DNA of 64,000 nucleotides from Streptomyces sp. NRRL F-6131 (GTDB lineage Bacteria > Actinomycetota > Actinomycetes > Streptomycetales > Streptomycetaceae). Where the stretch lies: contig JOHN01000047.1 of the NCBI GenBank assembly GCA_000719695.1, forward strand, positions 53,847 to 117,846. Reading direction: 5' to 3'. Below the pieces are notes generated by a model. It did no database searches. It was given only the letters and a program-made list of their open reading frames with translations, and was not told the origin of the DNA. Each line of letters begins with the position of its first letter. Position 1 is the first letter of the stretch. A program made the translations under genes and the position numbers. Below, piece after piece: positions 45,319 to 56,561 of the stretch.

Positions 45319-48300
45319 CGGCGCTCCTCCTCGATGGTCATCTGGCGCAGCTTGGGCCGGTTCGACGTCCGCCGGTTCGAGGTCGGCTGTTCGTCGATCC
45401 GCTCCACCAGCTGGGCGACGGTCGGACTGGTGAAGACCGTCGTGACCTTCACATCGATGTTGAGTTCGGCGCGGATGCGCCCGATCAGGCGGGTGGCCAG
45501 CAGCGAGTGCCCGCCGAGGTCGAAGAAGCTGGTGTCGATGCCGATCTCGTCCACGCCGAGCAGTTCGGCGAACAGCCGGCAGAGGACCTCCTCGCGGGCG
45601 TTGCGCGGGGCCCGTCCGGCCGCGGCACCGGCGTAGTCGGGGGCCGGGAGTGCGGCCCGGTCGAGCTTGCCGCTGAGCGTCTTGGGGAGCTCGGCCAGTG
45701 GAACGAGCGCCGAGGGCACCATGTACTCCGGCAGCCGCTCCTGGAGCAGGGCCGTCAGCGCCTCGATGTCCAGTTCGGCGGGGTCGGCCCGGTCGGTCGG
45801 CACCACGTAGGCGATCAGCCGCTGGTCGCCGGGCCGGTCCTCCCGCACGACGGCCACCGCGCTGCTGACGTCCTGGTGGGCGTTCAGCACCGACTCGATC
45901 TCGCCCAGCTCGATCCGGCGACCGCGGATCTTGACCTGGAAGTCGCGCCGGTCGACGTACTCCAGCTGTCCGTCCTCGTTCCACCGCACCATGTCGCCGG
46001 TGCGGTACATCCGCCCTCCTTGCCCGCCATCGGGCAGGAGGGGCCCATCTCCTTGCCCGCCATCGGGCAGGAGGGGCCCATCCCCGTCCGCGCCGAAGGG
46101 GCAGGCGACGAAGCGGTCGGCGGTCAGCGCGCTCTGTCCGAGGTACCCGCGGGCCAACGCGGTCCCGGCGATGTACAGCTCGCCGGCGACGCCCGGTGCG
46201 ACCGGGCGCAGCGCCGTGTCCAGCACGTACATCCGGGTGTTCCAGATCGGCGCGCCGATCGGCAGCTTCTCCGCGCCCGGCACGTGCCGCGCCGTGGTCA
46301 CCTCGACGGTGGCCTCGGTGGGGCCGTAGAGGTTGTAGGCGACGCAGCCGGGCAGCAGCTCGGCGAACCGGTTGGCCAGCGCGACCGGGAACGGCTCGGC
46401 GCCGACCTCGACGAAGCGCAGGCTGGTGCACGCGCGTGCCGTGGGCTCGTCCACGAACGCCGCCAGCAGGGAGGAGACGAAGACCGCTCCGGTCACCCGC
46501 TCTCGCTGGATCAGCTCGGCCAGGTAGGCCGGGTCGCGGCGCCCGTCCGGGCGGGCGATCACCACGGCGGCGCCGACCTGGAGGGGCTCGAAGATCTCCG
46601 GCACGGAGGCGTCGAAGCTCGGCGCGGTGCTGAACAGCAGCCGGTCCTCGGCGCCGATCCCGAAGTGCTCCACGCCCCACGCCATCCGGTTCACGATCGA
46701 CCGGTGCGAGACCTGGACGCCCTTCGGCCGGCCGGTGGAGCCGGAGGTGAAGATGACGTACGCGACGTTGTCCGGCAGCAGCGCGGTCGCGGGGTTGGTC
46801 TCGGGGTAGCCGGAGACGTCCGGGAGCGCCTCGTCGAGAACCAGCAGCGGCTCGGCGCCGTCGAGCATGTACCGCACCCGGTCCTCGGGCAGCTCGGGGT
46901 CCACCGGCAGGTAGGCCGCACCCGACTTGACCACCGCGCAGGCGGCCACCATCAGGTCCACCGAGCGGGGGATCCGCACGGCGATCGCCTGCTCGGGGCC
47001 GGCGCCCTGCTCGATCAGCCAGTGCGCCAGCCGGTTGGCCCGGCTGTTCAACTCCCGGTAGGTCAGTGTCTCCTGTTCACCGATCACCGCGACGGCGTCC
47101 GGGGTGCGCTCGACCTGGGCCTCGAAGCCGCTCGGCACGGTGCCCCCGGCCACGGGGCGCGCCGTGTCGTTGACGCCCAGCAGCAGCCGCTCCCGCTCCT
47201 CCGGCGACAGCACCTCGATCGCGCCGACCGGCACGTGCGGGTCGGTGATCAGCTGTTCCAGGATCCGGACCAGCCGGGCGGCGATGCCCTCGGCGGCGGC
47301 CAGCGAGTAGATGTCCTTCTGGTAGTCGAGGGAGAGCCGCAGGTACGGGTCGGCGGCGGCGAGGGCGAGTGCGTAGTGCGCGCCGGCGATCGGCCGGATG
47401 GCGTCGATGCTGAGCCCCGCCGAGGTGTTCGCGTCGACGATGCCCTCGCGGTCCATCGGGTAGTTCTCGAACCCGATGAACGTGTCGAACAGGGCGGGCA
47501 GCCCGCTCTCTCGCTGGATGTCGGCCAGGCTGTAGTAGTGGTGGTCGAGCAGGGCCATCTGCCGGTCCTGCAGCTCGGTGACGATCTCGGCCAGGGTCTG
47601 CTCCGGCCGCCAGAACACCCGGATCGGCAGGGTGTTGATGAACAGGCCGACCATCTCCTCGGACCCGACCAGGTCCCCCGGGCGGCCGTTGACGGCGGCA
47701 CCGAACGCCACGTCCTGCTGTCCGGTCAGCTTCGACAGCAGCACCGCCCACGCGCCCTGCACGAGCGTGTTGAGGGTGATGCCGATCTCCGCGGCGCGCC
47801 GGGAGAGCTCCCGTCCCTGGTCGATCGACAGCGGCACCTCGACCTTCCCGATGGCGGACGCCCCCTCCTGGAGCGAGGCGTCCGGGGCCACCAAGGTCGG
47901 CTGCTCGAATCCGGCCAGCTCGGCCGCCCAGCGGGCGGCCGATTCCGCGCGGTCGTGGGTGGCCATCCAGGCCAGGTAGTCGCCGTAGCCGCGGACCTGG
48001 GGAAGCTCACCGGTCCCGGCGTACAGCCGGATCACGTCCCGGATCACCAGCGGCGAGGACCAACCGTCGAAGACGGTGTGGTGCGCCGTGATGACGAGCT
48101 TCGCCCGTTCCGGTCCACAGGTGAGCAGCCCCAGGCGGACCAGCGGCGGCCGGGCGGGGTCGAGCCGGTCGGCCCGGTCCTCGGCGAGGAACGCGTCGAG
48201 GGCGGCGTCCTGCTCGGCCTCGGTGCGGCCGGTCAGGTCGACGTGCCGCCAGGGCAGGGCGACGTGTTCCGGCACGACCTGCACCGGGTCGCCGGTGGCG

Positions 48301-51300
48301 GTGGTGCCGAACGCGGCGCGCAGGTTCGGGTAACGCTCCAGCAGCTTCTGGCCGGCCTCGCGCATGCGCGCCGGGTCCACCTGCCCGGACAGGTGCAGCA
48401 CCAGCTGCATGTGGTACACGTCGTAGGAGTCCTCGGCCATCGCGGCCTGGAACTGGATGCCGGACTGCCCGGGGGCCTGCGGCCACACCTCGGCCAGCCG
48501 GCCGTAGCGTTCCTCCCAGGTCTCGATCTCGTCCTGGCGCACCGCGATCAGCGGGGCGTCCGAGGGGGTCAGCCCGCCGGCCCGCGGGTGCACGGCGTGC
48601 GCGGCCATGCCGCGCACCACCTCGAGCCACAGCTCGGCCAGCTCCTGGACCTCCTCGCGGGAGAGCACCCCGGTGGGGAACATGAAGGCGGTCTGCAGCC
48701 GGGTGCCGTCGGCGGCGTCGGTGGCGACCGAGTTGACCTCCAGTGCGGACAGCGCGGGAAGGTCCCCGTCGACCGCCGGGATCAGCTCGGCGGACCAGGA
48801 GGCGGGCACCCAGCCCTGCGTGCGCAAGTGCTCGGGCACGTCGGTCCCGGAGATCCGGCCGAGGTAGTTGAAGCCGATGTCCGGCACCGGGCAGGCGGCG
48901 AGCGGGCCGGCGGTGCGCGGGTTCAGGTGGCGCAGCAGCGCGTAGCCCACGCCCTTGTCGGGGATCCGGCGCAGTTGCTCCTTGACCTGCTTGATCGCCG
49001 CACCGGCCGCGGGGCCGCCCGCCAGCAGGTCGGCCAGGTCGGCTCCGGACACGGCCACGCGGGCCGGGTGCATGCTGGTGAACCAGCCGACGGTGCGGGA
49101 GAGGTCGGCGCCGGGGACGAGCTCCTCCTCGCGGCCGTGACCCTCCAGCCTGACCAGGATCGAGCGGTCCGTGCCCTGCCAGCGGTTGACCGCGACGGCG
49201 AGCGCGGCGAGCAGCACGTCGGTCGCGGTGCCCTTGAACGCGGCGGGGAGCCTGGTCAGCACCGCCTCGGTGACCTCGGCGGGCAGCTGCACCCGCACGG
49301 TGTCGACCGTCGCGTTCACGTCCACCGCCGGGTCCAGCGCCCGCGCGCCCAGCGGCGGGTTGGGCTCGGCCAGCAGCTCCTGCCAGTAGGCCAGTTCCGA
49401 TTCCCGCTCGGGGGTGAGCGCCTCGTCCTGGAGCGCCAGGGCCCAGCGGCGGGCCGAGGTGCCGACGGCGGGCAGCTCGGCCGCCCGGCCGGTACGGACC
49501 TGCTGCCAGGCCTCGGCGAGGTCCGATACGAGGATCCGCCAGGAGACGCCGTCCACCACCAGGTGGTGCAGCACCAGCAGCAGCCGGCCCTCGCCGGACT
49601 CGGCGGCGAACCAGACGAACTGGGCTGTCGTGCCGGCCTCCGGGTCGAGCCGTCCGACCGCCTCGTCCAGCTCCGCCTTCGCCGCCTCCAGCGCGGACGG
49701 CTCGTCCCAGCGGCCGTCGCAGGGCACCCGGCGGAGGTGGTCCGCCGCCCGCAGGGCGCCGACCGGGCGGACGTCCAGGGAGAGCCCGTCGGTGCGCACC
49801 AGCCGGGCGCGCAGCAGGTCGTGGCGGTCGAGGACGGCGTCCAGCGTCGCGGTCAGCCCGCGCTGGTCGATGCCCGCGGGCAGTTCCAGCGCCATCGCCA
49901 TGGCGAAGCGGTTCAGCCCGCCGCCGCGCTCGAAGATCTGCCGGGCGACCGGCTGCAGCGGCATCGGGCCGACGCCGCCGCCCGCGTCCTCGGCGAGCAC
50001 GGGTGCCTGGTCCTGGTGGGCGGAGGCCACCTCGGCCAGCCGGGCCGCGGTGCGGCACTCGAAGATCTCCCGGGTGGTCACCTTCAGACCTCGGGCGCGG
50101 GCCCGGGCCACCACCTGGATGGAACGCAGGCTGTCGCCGCCCGCCGCGAAGAAGTCGTCGTCGATGCCGACCCGCTCCACCCCGAGCACGTCCACGTAGG
50201 CCGCGACGATGATCTCCTCGGCCTCGGTGCGCGGCTTGCGGTAGACCTCGCCCACGTACTCCGGCTCCGGCAGGGCCGAGCGGTTCAGCTTGCCGGTCGG
50301 CCCGAGCGGCATCCGGCCGACGGTCACGAAGGCCGAGGGGACCATGTAGTCGGGCAGCCGGGCCGCGACGAAGCGGCGCAGCTCGGCGGCCGAGGCACCG
50401 GCCAGGGTGCTCACGTCGCCGACGCCGCCGGCGCCGTTGTCCGGGACGGCGCCGTCGCCCTCGTGCACCACGTACGCGACCAGGCGGCGCCCGCCCGACG
50501 GCGTCTCACGGCTGATCACCACCGCCTCGCGGATGCCGGGGTAGGCCTCGCACACGGCCTCGACCTCGGCGGGCTCGATGCGGAAGCCCCGCACCTTCAC
50601 CTGGCCGTCGCTGCGGCCGAAGCACTCCAGCTGGCCGTCGGCGTTCCAGCGGCCCAGGTCACCGGTGCGGTACATCCGCTCGCCGGGCGCACCGAAGGGG
50701 CTCGGCACGAAGCGTTCGGCGGTCATCTCGGGGCGGCCGTGGTAGCCGCGGCCCAGACACGTCCCGACCAGGTACAGCTCGCCGGTCACGCCCTGCGGCA
50801 CCGGGGCGAGCCCCGGGCCCAACACGTAGGCGCGCATGTTCCCCAGCGGGGTGCCGATCGGCGCGACCTCGCCCTGCGCCCAGTCCTCGGACCCGGCGAG
50901 GGAGAAGGTGGTGGCGTAGAAGTTCTCGCTCTGGCCGTAGGAGTTGACGATCTGCACCCCGGGCAGGGCCTCGCGCACCTGGCGCACCAGCCGGGCCGGC
51001 AGTACCTCGCCGGCCAGGACGACACTGCGCACTTCGGTGGCCTTGCCCAGGTGCTCGACCAGCTCGCCGAGCACCGAGGGGACGGCGCTGATGACGTGGC
51101 CGTCCCAGCCGTCCCGCTCGCCGAGCACCAGCGCGTCGCGCACCACCTCGGCGGTGCCGCCGGTGGACAGGGTGGTCAGCAGCTCGAAGACCGAGACGTC
51201 GAAGTTCACGGAGGTGCCGGCCAGCATCCGCCATCCGGGCGGCGCGTCCAGGACACGCACCAGCTCCAGCACGCCGTCGACGACGTTGCGGTGGGTGATC

Positions 51301-53165
51301 GCCGCGCCCTTCGGCTTGCCGGTGGAGCCGGAGGTGTACATCACGTACGCCAGGTTGTCCGGCCGCGGTGGCACGATCCGGTCGGTGTCGGCCGGCTCCT
51401 CCCACTGTGCACGGTGGTCGATGTTGACCAGCGCGACGCCGTCCTGCGGCAGGTCCCGCCACGAGTCGGTGTCGGTGACCGCGAACCGCGGCGCCGCCTC
51501 GGCCAGCACGGTTTCGGCCCGGCCGCTCAGGTACTGCGGGTCCATCGGCAGGTACCCGGCACCGGACTTGAGGATGCCGAGCAGCCCGACCACCAGGTCC
51601 TCGGTGCGCGGCAGCGCCAGCACCACCAGGTCCTCCGGTCCGGCGCCGCGGCGCACCAGCTCGCGGGCGAGCCGGTTCGCCCGGTCGTCGAGTTCCCGGT
51701 AGCTCAGGGTGCGGTCGTCACACACGACCGCCGGGGCGTCCGGCGTCCTGGCCACCTGGCGCTCGAACAGCTCCGGGACGGTCAGCCCGGAGGAGGTCGG
51801 GGCGGCGCCGTTGAAGAGGTCGAGCACCCGGTCCCGCTCGTCCGCGCCGAGCACGTCGAGGCCGCCGACCGGACGTGCGGGCTCGGCCACCAGCCGTTCC
51901 AGCACGCGAACGAAGCGGTGCGCGAGGCCTTCGGCGGTGCTGCGGTCGAACAGGTCGGTGACGTACTCCAGCCGGCACTCCGCGCCGCCCGAGGCGTCCG
52001 GGACCAGGTTGAAGAACAGGTCGAACTTGGCCGTCCCGGTCTCCAGGTGCTCGACCTCGACGTCCAGGCCCGGGAACCGCATCTGCGGCACGGGCGGCTG
52101 CCAGGCGAGCATGACCTGGAAGAACGGGTGGTAGGCGGTGGAGCGCTCCGGGTTGAGCAGCTCCACCAGCCGCTCGAAGGGCATGTCCTGGTTGTCGTAC
52201 GCGGCCAGCGCCCGCTCCCGCACCCGCTGGAGCAGCTCGGTGAAGGTGGGGTTGCCGGACAGGTCGACGCGCAGCACCCAGGTGTTGACGAAGAACCCGA
52301 CGAGGTCCCGCAGTTCGCGATCGGTCCGGCCGGCGATCGGCGCGCCGATCGGCAGGTCGTCGCCGCAGCCGAGGTGGTGCAGCAGCACGCCGAGCGCGGA
52401 GTGCATGACCATCGAGAGCGTGGTGTCCGCCTCGGCGGCCAGCTTCTCGACCGAACCCAGCAGCTCGGGGTCGATCGGCAGCCGGACCAGGTCGCCGTCG
52501 TGGCCCATCACCTTCGGGCGCGGCCGGTCCGTGGGAACGGCCAGCGGCTGCGGCAGACCGGCCAGGGTCTGCCGCCAGAACTCCAGCTGGCGGGCCGCCA
52601 GACTCTGCGGATCGGACTCGTCGCCGAGCACGTCCCGCTGCCACAGCGTGTAGTCCGCGTACTGCACCGGCAGCGGCTCCCAGGCCGGGGCGCCACCCGC
52701 CGCGCGGGCCGCGTAGGCCGTGTTGAGGTCGCGGAACAACGGACCGAAGGACTCCCCGTCCACGGCGATGTGGTGCATCACCACGACCAGCGTGTGCTCG
52801 CGCGGTCCGCTGCGCAGCAGCCGGGCGCGGATCGGGAGGTCGGCGGCCAGGTCGAAGGTCCCGGTGGCGAACTCGGAGACCGCCGCCGCCCGCTCCTCCT
52901 CCGTCGGGACCTCGGCCACCGGCAGGTCGAGGGGCTCGCGGTCCGACGCCAGCACCTGCTGGTGCGGGACGCCGTCGCCGTCCTCGACGATGACGGTGCG
53001 GAGGATCTCGTGCCTCTCGACGACATCGCGCAGCGCCGACTCCAGCGCTCCCACGTTCAGGTCACCGGTCAGCCGCAGGGCGAAGGCGCCGTTGTAGGTC
53101 GGCGACGGGCCTTCGAACCGGTCCACGAACCACAGGCGGCGCTGCGCGAACGACAACGGGATCAT
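45315..53165 (-). CDS. NRPS 1, two modules: C-A-T-E-C-A-T
   Basis: 2616 residues. C1 1-430 (MHHIAVDG), A1 460-960 ([11 protein letters not shown]), T1 975-1045 (GGDS), E 1060-1500 ([26 protein letters not shown]), C2 1510-1950 (HHTVFDGWS), A2 1975-2500 ([11 protein letters not shown]) and T2 2520-2590 (LGGHS). The leading C domain means an upstream acyl or aminoacyl donor, probably from the PKS or a stand-alone carrier. Eye-read codes are D-V-F-S-V-A-S-Y-A-K (A1) and D-A-P-V-V-V-L-V-E-K (A2). A2 has an odd 22-residue insertion just before core motif A7, caused by a 33-bp tandem repeat at 46017-46082. It adds residue 1 (to D) and residue 2. Confidence 0.95.
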   Translation of the reverse strand: MIPLSFAQRRLWFVDRFEGPSPTYNGAFALRLTGDLNVGALESALRDVVERHEILRTVIVEDGDGVPHQQVLASDREPLDLPVAEVPTEEERAAAVSEFATGTFDLAADLPIRARLLRSGPREHTLVVVMHHIAVDGESFGPLFRDLNTAYAARAAGGAPAWEPLPVQYADYTLWQRDVLGDESDPQSLAARQLEFWRQTLAGLPQPLAVPTDRPRPKVMGHDGDLVRLPIDPELLGSVEKLAAEADTTLSMVMHSALGVLLHHLGCGDDLPIGAPIAGRTDRELRDLVGFFVNTWVLRVDLSGNPTFTELLQRVRERALAAYDNQDMPFERLVELLNPERSTAYHPFFQVMLAWQPPVPQMRFPGLDVEVEHLETGTAKFDLFFNLVPDASGGAECRLEYVTDLFDRSTAEGLAHRFVRVLERLVAEPARPVGGLDVLGADERDRVLDLFNGAAPTSSGLTVPELFERQVARTPDAPAVVCDDRTLSYRELDDRANRLARELVRRGAGPEDLVVLALPRTEDLVVGLLGILKSGAGYLPMDPQYLSGRAETVLAEAAPRFAVTDTDSWRDLPQDGVALVNIDHRAQWEEPADTDRIVPPRPDNLAYVMYTSGSTGKPKGAAITHRNVVDGVLELVRVLDAPPGWRMLAGTSVNFDVSVFELLTTLSTGGTAEVVRDALVLGERDGWDGHVISAVPSVLGELVEHLGKATEVRSVVLAGEVLPARLVRQVREALPGVQIVNSYGQSENFYATTFSLAGSEDWAQGEVAPIGTPLGNMRAYVLGPGLAPVPQGVTGELYLVGTCLGRGYHGRPEMTAERFVPSPFGAPGERMYRTGDLGRWNADGQLECFGRSDGQVKVRGFRIEPAEVEAVCEAYPGIREAVVISRETPSGGRRLVAYVVHEGDGAVPDNGAGGVGDVSTLAGASAAELRRFVAARLPDYMVPSAFVTVGRMPLGPTGKLNRSALPEPEYVGEVYRKPRTEAEEIIVAAYVDVLGVERVGIDDDFFAAGGDSLRSIQVVARARARGLKVTTREIFECRTAARLAEVASAHQDQAPVLAEDAGGGVGPMPLQPVARQIFERGGGLNRFAMAMALELPAGIDQRGLTATLDAVLDRHDLLRARLVRTDGLSLDVRPVGALRAADHLRRVPCDGRWDEPSALEAAKAELDEAVGRLDPEAGTTAQFVWFAAESGEGRLLLVLHHLVVDGVSWRILVSDLAEAWQQVRTGRAAELPAVGTSARRWALALQDEALTPERESELAYWQELLAEPNPPLGARALDPAVDVNATVDTVRVQLPAEVTEAVLTRLPAAFKGTATDVLLAALAVAVNRWQGTDRSILVRLEGHGREEELVPGADLSRTVGWFTSMHPARVAVSGADLADLLAGGPAAGAAIKQVKEQLRRIPDKGVGYALLRHLNPRTAGPLAACPVPDIGFNYLGRISGTDVPEHLRTQGWVPASWSAELIPAVDGDLPALSALEVNSVATDAADGTRLQTAFMFPTGVLSREEVQELAELWLEVVRGMAAHAVHPRAGGLTPSDAPLIAVRQDEIETWEERYGRLAEVWPQAPGQSGIQFQAAMAEDSYDVYHMQLVLHLSGQVDPARMREAGQKLLERYPNLRAAFGTTATGDPVQVVPEHVALPWRHVDLTGRTEAEQDAALDAFLAEDRADRLDPARPPLVRLGLLTCGPERAKLVITAHHTVFDGWSSPLVIRDVIRLYAGTGELPQVRGYGDYLAWMATHDRAESAARWAAELAGFEQPTLVAPDASLQEGASAIGKVEVPLSIDQGRELSRRAAEIGITLNTLVQGAWAVLLSKLTGQQDVAFGAAVNGRPGDLVGSEEMVGLFINTLPIRVFWRPEQTLAEIVTELQDRQMALLDHHYYSLADIQRESGLPALFDTFIGFENYPMDREGIVDANTSAGLSIDAIRPIAGAHYALALAAADPYLRLSLDYQKDIYSLAAAEGIAARLVRILEQLITDPHVPVGAIEVLSPEERERLLLGVNDTARPVAGGTVPSGFEAQVERTPDAVAVIGEQETLTYRELNSRANRLAHWLIEQGAGPEQAIAVRIPRSVDLMVAACAVVKSGAAYLPVDPELPEDRVRYMLDGAEPLLVLDEALPDVSGYPETNPATALLPDNVAYVIFTSGSTGRPKGVQVSHRSIVNRMAWGVEHFGIGAEDRLLFSTAPSFDASVPEIFEPLQVGAAVVIARPDGRRDPAYLAELIQRERVTGAVFVSSLLAAFVDEPTARACTSLRFVEVGAEPFPVALANRFAELLPGCVAYNLYGPTEATVEVTTARHVPGAEKLPIGAPIWNTRMYVLDTALRPVAPGVAGELYIAGTALARGYLGQSALTADRFVACPFGADGDGPLLPDGGQGDGPLLPDGGQGGRMYRTGDMVRWNEDGQLEYVDRRDFQVKIRGRRIELGEIESVLNAHQDVSSAVAVVREDRPGDQRLIAYVVPTDRADPAELDIEALTALLQERLPEYMVPSALVPLAELPKTLSGKLDRAALPAPDYAGAAAGRAPRNAREEVLCRLFAELLGVDEIGIDTSFFDLGGHSLLATRLIGRIRAELNIDVKVTTVFTSPTVAQLVERIDEQPTSNRRTSNRPKLRQMTIEEERR
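46017..46082. repeat. 33-bp tandem repeat inside an adenylation domain
   Basis: Two exact copies (46017-46049, 46050-46082), each holding the dyad TGCCCG-CCAT-CGGGCA. On the coding strand each copy adds 11 residues ([11 protein letters not shown]), keeping the frame. They replace the short link between the FVACPFG and RMYRTGD motifs of the second A domain of NRPS 1. Confidence 0.93.
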
Positions 53166-53208
53166 TGAGTCTCCAAATCGGCGGGACTGTCGGGGAGTTA
53201 TCCGCCGG

Positions 53209-54396
53209 TCAGCTCTGGTCGAGTACGGTCAGGAGTTCGTTGTTGTAAAAGTCGTCGAAGGAGTACGCACCCGACACCGTCGAGAAGTAGCGGTCGATCA
53301 ACTCCTGGTGCCCGACGAGCTTGCGGATCATCTCGGTGTGCCGCTCGGGCTTGAGCTCGGCCACGTTGAGGGCGCCCTGGAAGAAGCTGTAGTGGTTGTC
53401 GTCCAGGTCCCGCTCGTAGCGCTTCAGCGCCACGTCGAGCGCGGCTTCGTCGTGCAGCTGGTCGCCGATGTGGTCGGCGAGCGTCTGCGCCTGGATGAAG
53501 GCGTCGGTGATGCCGCGGGCGGTGATGGAGTCCTTGTGGTGCACCGCGTCGCCGACCAGCACCCAGCCGGGTCCGTAGGCCTTGCGGAAGTAGTTCTCCT
53601 GCGCGCCGGTGCCGTACATCTGCTCCACCCGCTCGCCGGCGGACATCCGCTCGAAGAGCTCGGGAGCCGTCGTGCGGACGGCTTCGAGGTAGTTGGCCTC
53701 CACCGCGGTGCGGACCTGCGCGAACTCGCTCTGCGGGAAGTACGTCATGATCAGCGTGAGGTCGTCGTTGGTGGGCGCGAGGGCGATCCAGCGCCCCGGC
53801 CGCTCGTACAGCTCGAAGTTCGCGGGGACCCCGGACCAGTAGCTGTAGTAGGTGCAGGTCATCCGCGGGCGCTCGACGACCATCGGCGCGCCGACCTTGC
53901 GGGCCACCAGCGACCGCATGCCGTCCGCACCGACGACCAGCCGGGCCCGCTCGGTCACCTCGGCGCCGCCGGGGGTCGTGTACGTGACACCGACGACCCG
54001 GTCGCCCTCGTAGACCAGGTCGGTGACCGCGCAGCCCTCCTGGAACTCGGCGCCGGCGGCGACGGCCCCGCGCGCGAGGATCGGGTCGAGCACGAACCGC
54101 CGCGGCGCGTACGTGGTCCGCTGGCCGTCGACCGGCAGGGAGAACCCCTCCAGCCGGACGCCGAGCGCCTCGTAGCTCTGGCGGTCGATCGGCCGGGCCC
54201 CCGCCTTGCGGAGCTCGTCGAGCAAGCCCCACTTGGCGAGGAGGGCCACGCCGGGCTGGTGGAGGTAGTGCGAGGAGAGGGTGTCCTGCGGGAACTTCGC
54301 CTTCTCCAGCAGCAGGACGCGATATCCCTGCTGAGCGAACAACATGGCCGCCGGCGAACCCGCACAACGGGCACCGATGACAATCACGTCGTACAT
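53209..54396 (-). CDS. FAD-dependent oxidoreductase (PHBH/geranylgeranyl reductase-like)
   Basis: 395 residues. The FAD-binding Rossmann motif is [16 protein letters not shown], a common variant of GxGxxG, with LLLEKAKFP after it. The second motif is the ribityl-binding [17 protein letters not shown], and VVGADGMRS is the DG motif. The family includes monooxygenases, flavin halogenases and reductases. The halogenase motif WxWxIP is not seen, so halogenation is unlikely. It lies in the operon between the PCP gene and NRPS 1 and may hydroxylate or dehydrogenate a carrier-bound intermediate. ATG 54396 gives the normal family N-terminus. Confidence 0.88.
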   Translation of the reverse strand: MYDVIVIGARCAGSPAAMLFAQQGYRVLLLEKAKFPQDTLSSHYLHQPGVALLAKWGLLDELRKAGARPIDRQSYEALGVRLEGFSLPVDGQRTTYAPRRFVLDPILARGAVAAGAEFQEGCAVTDLVYEGDRVVGVTYTTPGGAEVTERARLVVGADGMRSLVARKVGAPMVVERPRMTCTYYSYWSGVPANFELYERPGRWIALAPTNDDLTLIMTYFPQSEFAQVRTAVEANYLEAVRTTAPELFERMSAGERVEQMYGTGAQENYFRKAYGPGWVLVGDAVHHKDSITARGITDAFIQAQTLADHIGDQLHDEAALDVALKRYERDLDDNHYSFFQGALNVAELKPERHTEMIRKLVGHQELIDRYFSTVSGAYSFDDFYNNELLTVLDQS

Positions 54397-54430
54397 GGCG
54401 CCTCACTTACCAAGTGGATTTTCATGGGCC

Positions 54431-54673
54431 TCAGCGGCCGGAGTCGGATGGAACGGAGGGGTCGTTCTCGAGATAGGCCGAGATCGAGGCCACCGTCGGA
54501 TTGAGGTACATCTGGTCGATCGTGACCTCGACGCCGAGTTCCTCGATGAAGGCGATCTGTATCTTCGACATGACCAGCGACTGGCCGCCGAGGGCGAAGA
54601 AGTCGTCGTCCATCGCAATCTCGTCGCGCCCGAGTTCCCGGCACCAAATGGCGCGCACCCGTTCGGCGATCAT
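54431..54673 (-). CDS. Stand-alone peptidyl carrier protein
   Basis: 80 residues: one carrier domain with the phosphopantetheine Ser in FFALGGQSLVMSKI. ATG 54673 overlaps the stop of the A-domain gene (ATGA) and has AAAGGAAA before it, so the A domain and this carrier are made together and probably form a free loading pair. The short Ser/Pro tail has no known role. Confidence 0.88.
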   Translation of the reverse strand: MIAERVRAIWCRELGRDEIAMDDDFFALGGQSLVMSKIQIAFIEELGVEVTIDQMYLNPTVASISAYLENDPSVPSDSGR

Positions 54674-56241
54674 CGCTTTCCTTTCGGTCGGCAGGAATCG
54701 ACCAGCGCCTTGCGGTCGACTTTTCCGTGCGGGCTCAGCGGCAGCCGCGCGATACTGACGCACCGGGACGGAATCATGTTCCGCGGCAATTTCGTCAGCA
54801 GACGGGCGCGCAGGTCGTCCTCGGCGAGCTCGTCGTCCGACGGGACGACGAACGCGACCAGTTCCGCCTCACCGGTGCCGGTGTCGGCCACCACCACGGC
54901 GGCTTCCCGGACCCCGTCCAGCCGGCCCAGCGCGCGCTCGATGTCGGCAGGGTCGATGCGCATGCCGCGCACCTTCACCTGTGCGTCGGTCCGGCCGAGG
55001 ACGACCAGGTCTCCGGTCTCGGTGACGTACCCGCGGTCGCCCGTGCGGTACAGCGGCCGCGTCTCGCCGTCGACCTCGATCGTGGTGAACTTCCCGGACT
55101 CCGGGCCCGTGCCGTTGAGGTAGCCCGCGCCGACGCTGACCCCGGAGATGCAGATCTCACCGGGTTCCCCCGGCGCGACCGCACGCAGTTCCTCGTCGAG
55201 GAGATGGATCCCGGTGTTGTGGGCCGGCCGGCCCACCGGCGCGATCTCGTGCTCGCCGGGCCTGTAGCCGGCCAGGTCGTACGAGGTCGCGACGTCCGTG
55301 CACTCCGCGACGCCGTACTGGTGCAGCAGGGTGCAGGTGTTGCCCTCGCGCCGCGCCCAGTCCAGGATCCGCTCCACCTTCAGCGGCTCGCCGCCGAAGA
55401 GCACGTAGTCCAACCCGGCGAGCGCCGTTCCGCCGCGGGCGGTCTCCCAGTCCACCAGCAGGTACAGCGTGCTGGCGGCGCAGTGCACCGTGCGGATCCC
55501 GTGCTCGGTCAGCATCCGGTACGCGAGCAGCGCGTCGAAGTTCCGGCTCGTCATGAGGTACTGGGTGGCACCGCAGAACAGCGGCGTCATCAGGCTGCGC
55601 TGGGAGAGGTCGAACCCGAAGGCGCTGACCACCAGGTTGTGCGAGCCGCGGTGCAGACCGTACTCCAGCGTCAGCCAGTTCATCAGGTTGAACCAGCCCT
55701 CGTGCCGCACCGCGGTGAGCTTCGGCGTCCCGGTCGAGCCGGAGGTGAAGACCGCGTAGCAGAGGTCGTCCCCGGTGACGGAGACGTCCGGAGCCGTCGC
55801 CGGGAAGGCCTCCAGCTCGGCGGCCGACCGCGTGAGATCGACGGCCTCGGCGGACGCCGAATCGACCAACCCGGCCGTCGCCGGCGAGGCCACGATCAGG
55901 GCGAGGTCGGGAATCTGCCCCAACAGCAGCTCGAGCCGCTCGGCCGGGTAGGCCGGGTCGAGCGGCACGTAGGCCGCGCCCGCCTTCAGCGTGCCGAGGA
56001 TGACGACGAGCAGGTCGGCCGAGTAGTCGAGACAGACGCCGACCTTCGCGCCCCGGCCATGGCCGCGCCCGACGAGGAAGTGGGCGAACCGATTTGCCCG
56101 CGCGTCCAGTTCCGCGTAGGTCAGCCGCTGTCCGGCGCAGACAACGGCGAGGGCGTCGGGGGTGGCGGCCACGTGCGCCTCGAACTGCCTATGAACGACG
56201 GGCGCCGCAGGCAGGCCGACCCGCTTTCCCTGAAGGATCAT
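54670..56241 (-). CDS. Stand-alone NRPS adenylation domain
   Basis: 523 residues, a complete A domain with no C or T domain: A2 LKAGAAYVPLDPAYPAERL, A3 [13 protein letters not shown]5 HQYGVAE, A7 LYRTGDRG, A8 VKVRGMRIDPADIE and A10 SPHGKVDRKAL. It activates an amino acid as the AMP ester and loads a free carrier, most likely the overlapping PCP. Eye-read specificity residues are D-L-R-C-L-G-Q-D-V-K; the first Asp suggests an alpha-amino acid, but I cannot name it. ATG 56241 has GGAG 7 bases upstream. With the PCP, P450 and TE genes it resembles amino-acid beta-hydroxylation sets (compare NikP1/NikQ/NikP2). Confidence 0.9.
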   Translation of the reverse strand: MILQGKRVGLPAAPVVHRQFEAHVAATPDALAVVCAGQRLTYAELDARANRFAHFLVGRGHGRGAKVGVCLDYSADLLVVILGTLKAGAAYVPLDPAYPAERLELLLGQIPDLALIVASPATAGLVDSASAEAVDLTRSAAELEAFPATAPDVSVTGDDLCYAVFTSGSTGTPKLTAVRHEGWFNLMNWLTLEYGLHRGSHNLVVSAFGFDLSQRSLMTPLFCGATQYLMTSRNFDALLAYRMLTEHGIRTVHCAASTLYLLVDWETARGGTALAGLDYVLFGGEPLKVERILDWARREGNTCTLLHQYGVAECTDVATSYDLAGYRPGEHEIAPVGRPAHNTGIHLLDEELRAVAPGEPGEICISGVSVGAGYLNGTGPESGKFTTIEVDGETRPLYRTGDRGYVTETGDLVVLGRTDAQVKVRGMRIDPADIERALGRLDGVREAAVVVADTGTGEAELVAFVVPSDDELAEDDLRARLLTKLPRNMIPSRCVSIARLPLSPHGKVDRKALVDSCRPKGKR

Positions 56242-56286
56242 CAACGGACTCCGAATGCGACTGGTGTCTGGGCGGGGCGAGCCGGC

Positions 56287-56336
56287 GGCGCACCACGGGG
56301 GACGGGCCCGTCCCGAGGCCGTCCGGGTGGTGCGCC
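56287..56336. terminator. Strong hairpin inside the operon
   Basis: GGCGCACCAC/GTGGTGCGCC (56287-56296 and 56327-56336) encloses a second palindrome GGGACGGGCCCGTCCC. It lies in the 104-bp gap between the MbtH gene and the A-domain gene. It could stop part of the transcripts after MbtH or protect the mRNA end. Confidence 0.5.
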
Positions 56337-56345
56337 GGGCGACGG

Positions 56346-56561
56346 TCAGCCGGCCGCCATGGCCTCCCGCAGGCTCTTCGGGCGCATGTCGGTCCAGTTC
56401 TGCTCGACGTACTCCAGGCACACGGCCTTGGCCGCCTCGCCGAAGACCACCTGCCAGCCCGCCGGCACCTCGGAGAAGGCAGGCCACAGGGAGTGCTGCT
56501 CCTCGTCGTTGACCACGACGTAGAAGCGGCCGTCCTCGTTGTCAAAGGGGTTCGTGCTCAC
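56346..56561 (-). CDS. MbtH-family protein
   Basis: 71 residues with the full MbtH signature: [33 protein letters not shown], and [17 protein letters not shown]. MbtH proteins bind adenylation domains and are needed for their folding or activity. GTG 56561 is preferred over GTG 56567 because AGGA is then 8 bases away. It is the first gene of the leftward NRPS operon, so it probably serves the stand-alone A domain and several NRPS A domains. Confidence 0.95.
   Translation of the reverse strand: MSTNPFDNEDGRFYVVVNDEEQHSLWPAFSEVPAGWQVVFGEAAKAVCLEYVEQNWTDMRPKSLREAMAAG

Noticed and set aside
37528..45636. Very long rightward reading frame (about 2700 codons) opposite NRPS 2
   Set aside because: Antisense shadow caused by third-position G/C bias; the leftward strand carries all C, A, T and E motifs in order.
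45033..53168. Very long rightward reading frame opposite NRPS 1
   Set aside because: Same antisense effect; composition is Gly/Arg/Gln/Val-rich with no recognisable domain.
53209..54396. Flavin-dependent halogenase
   Set aside because: FAD motifs fit the wider PHBH-like family, but the halogenase WxWxIP motif is not visible.
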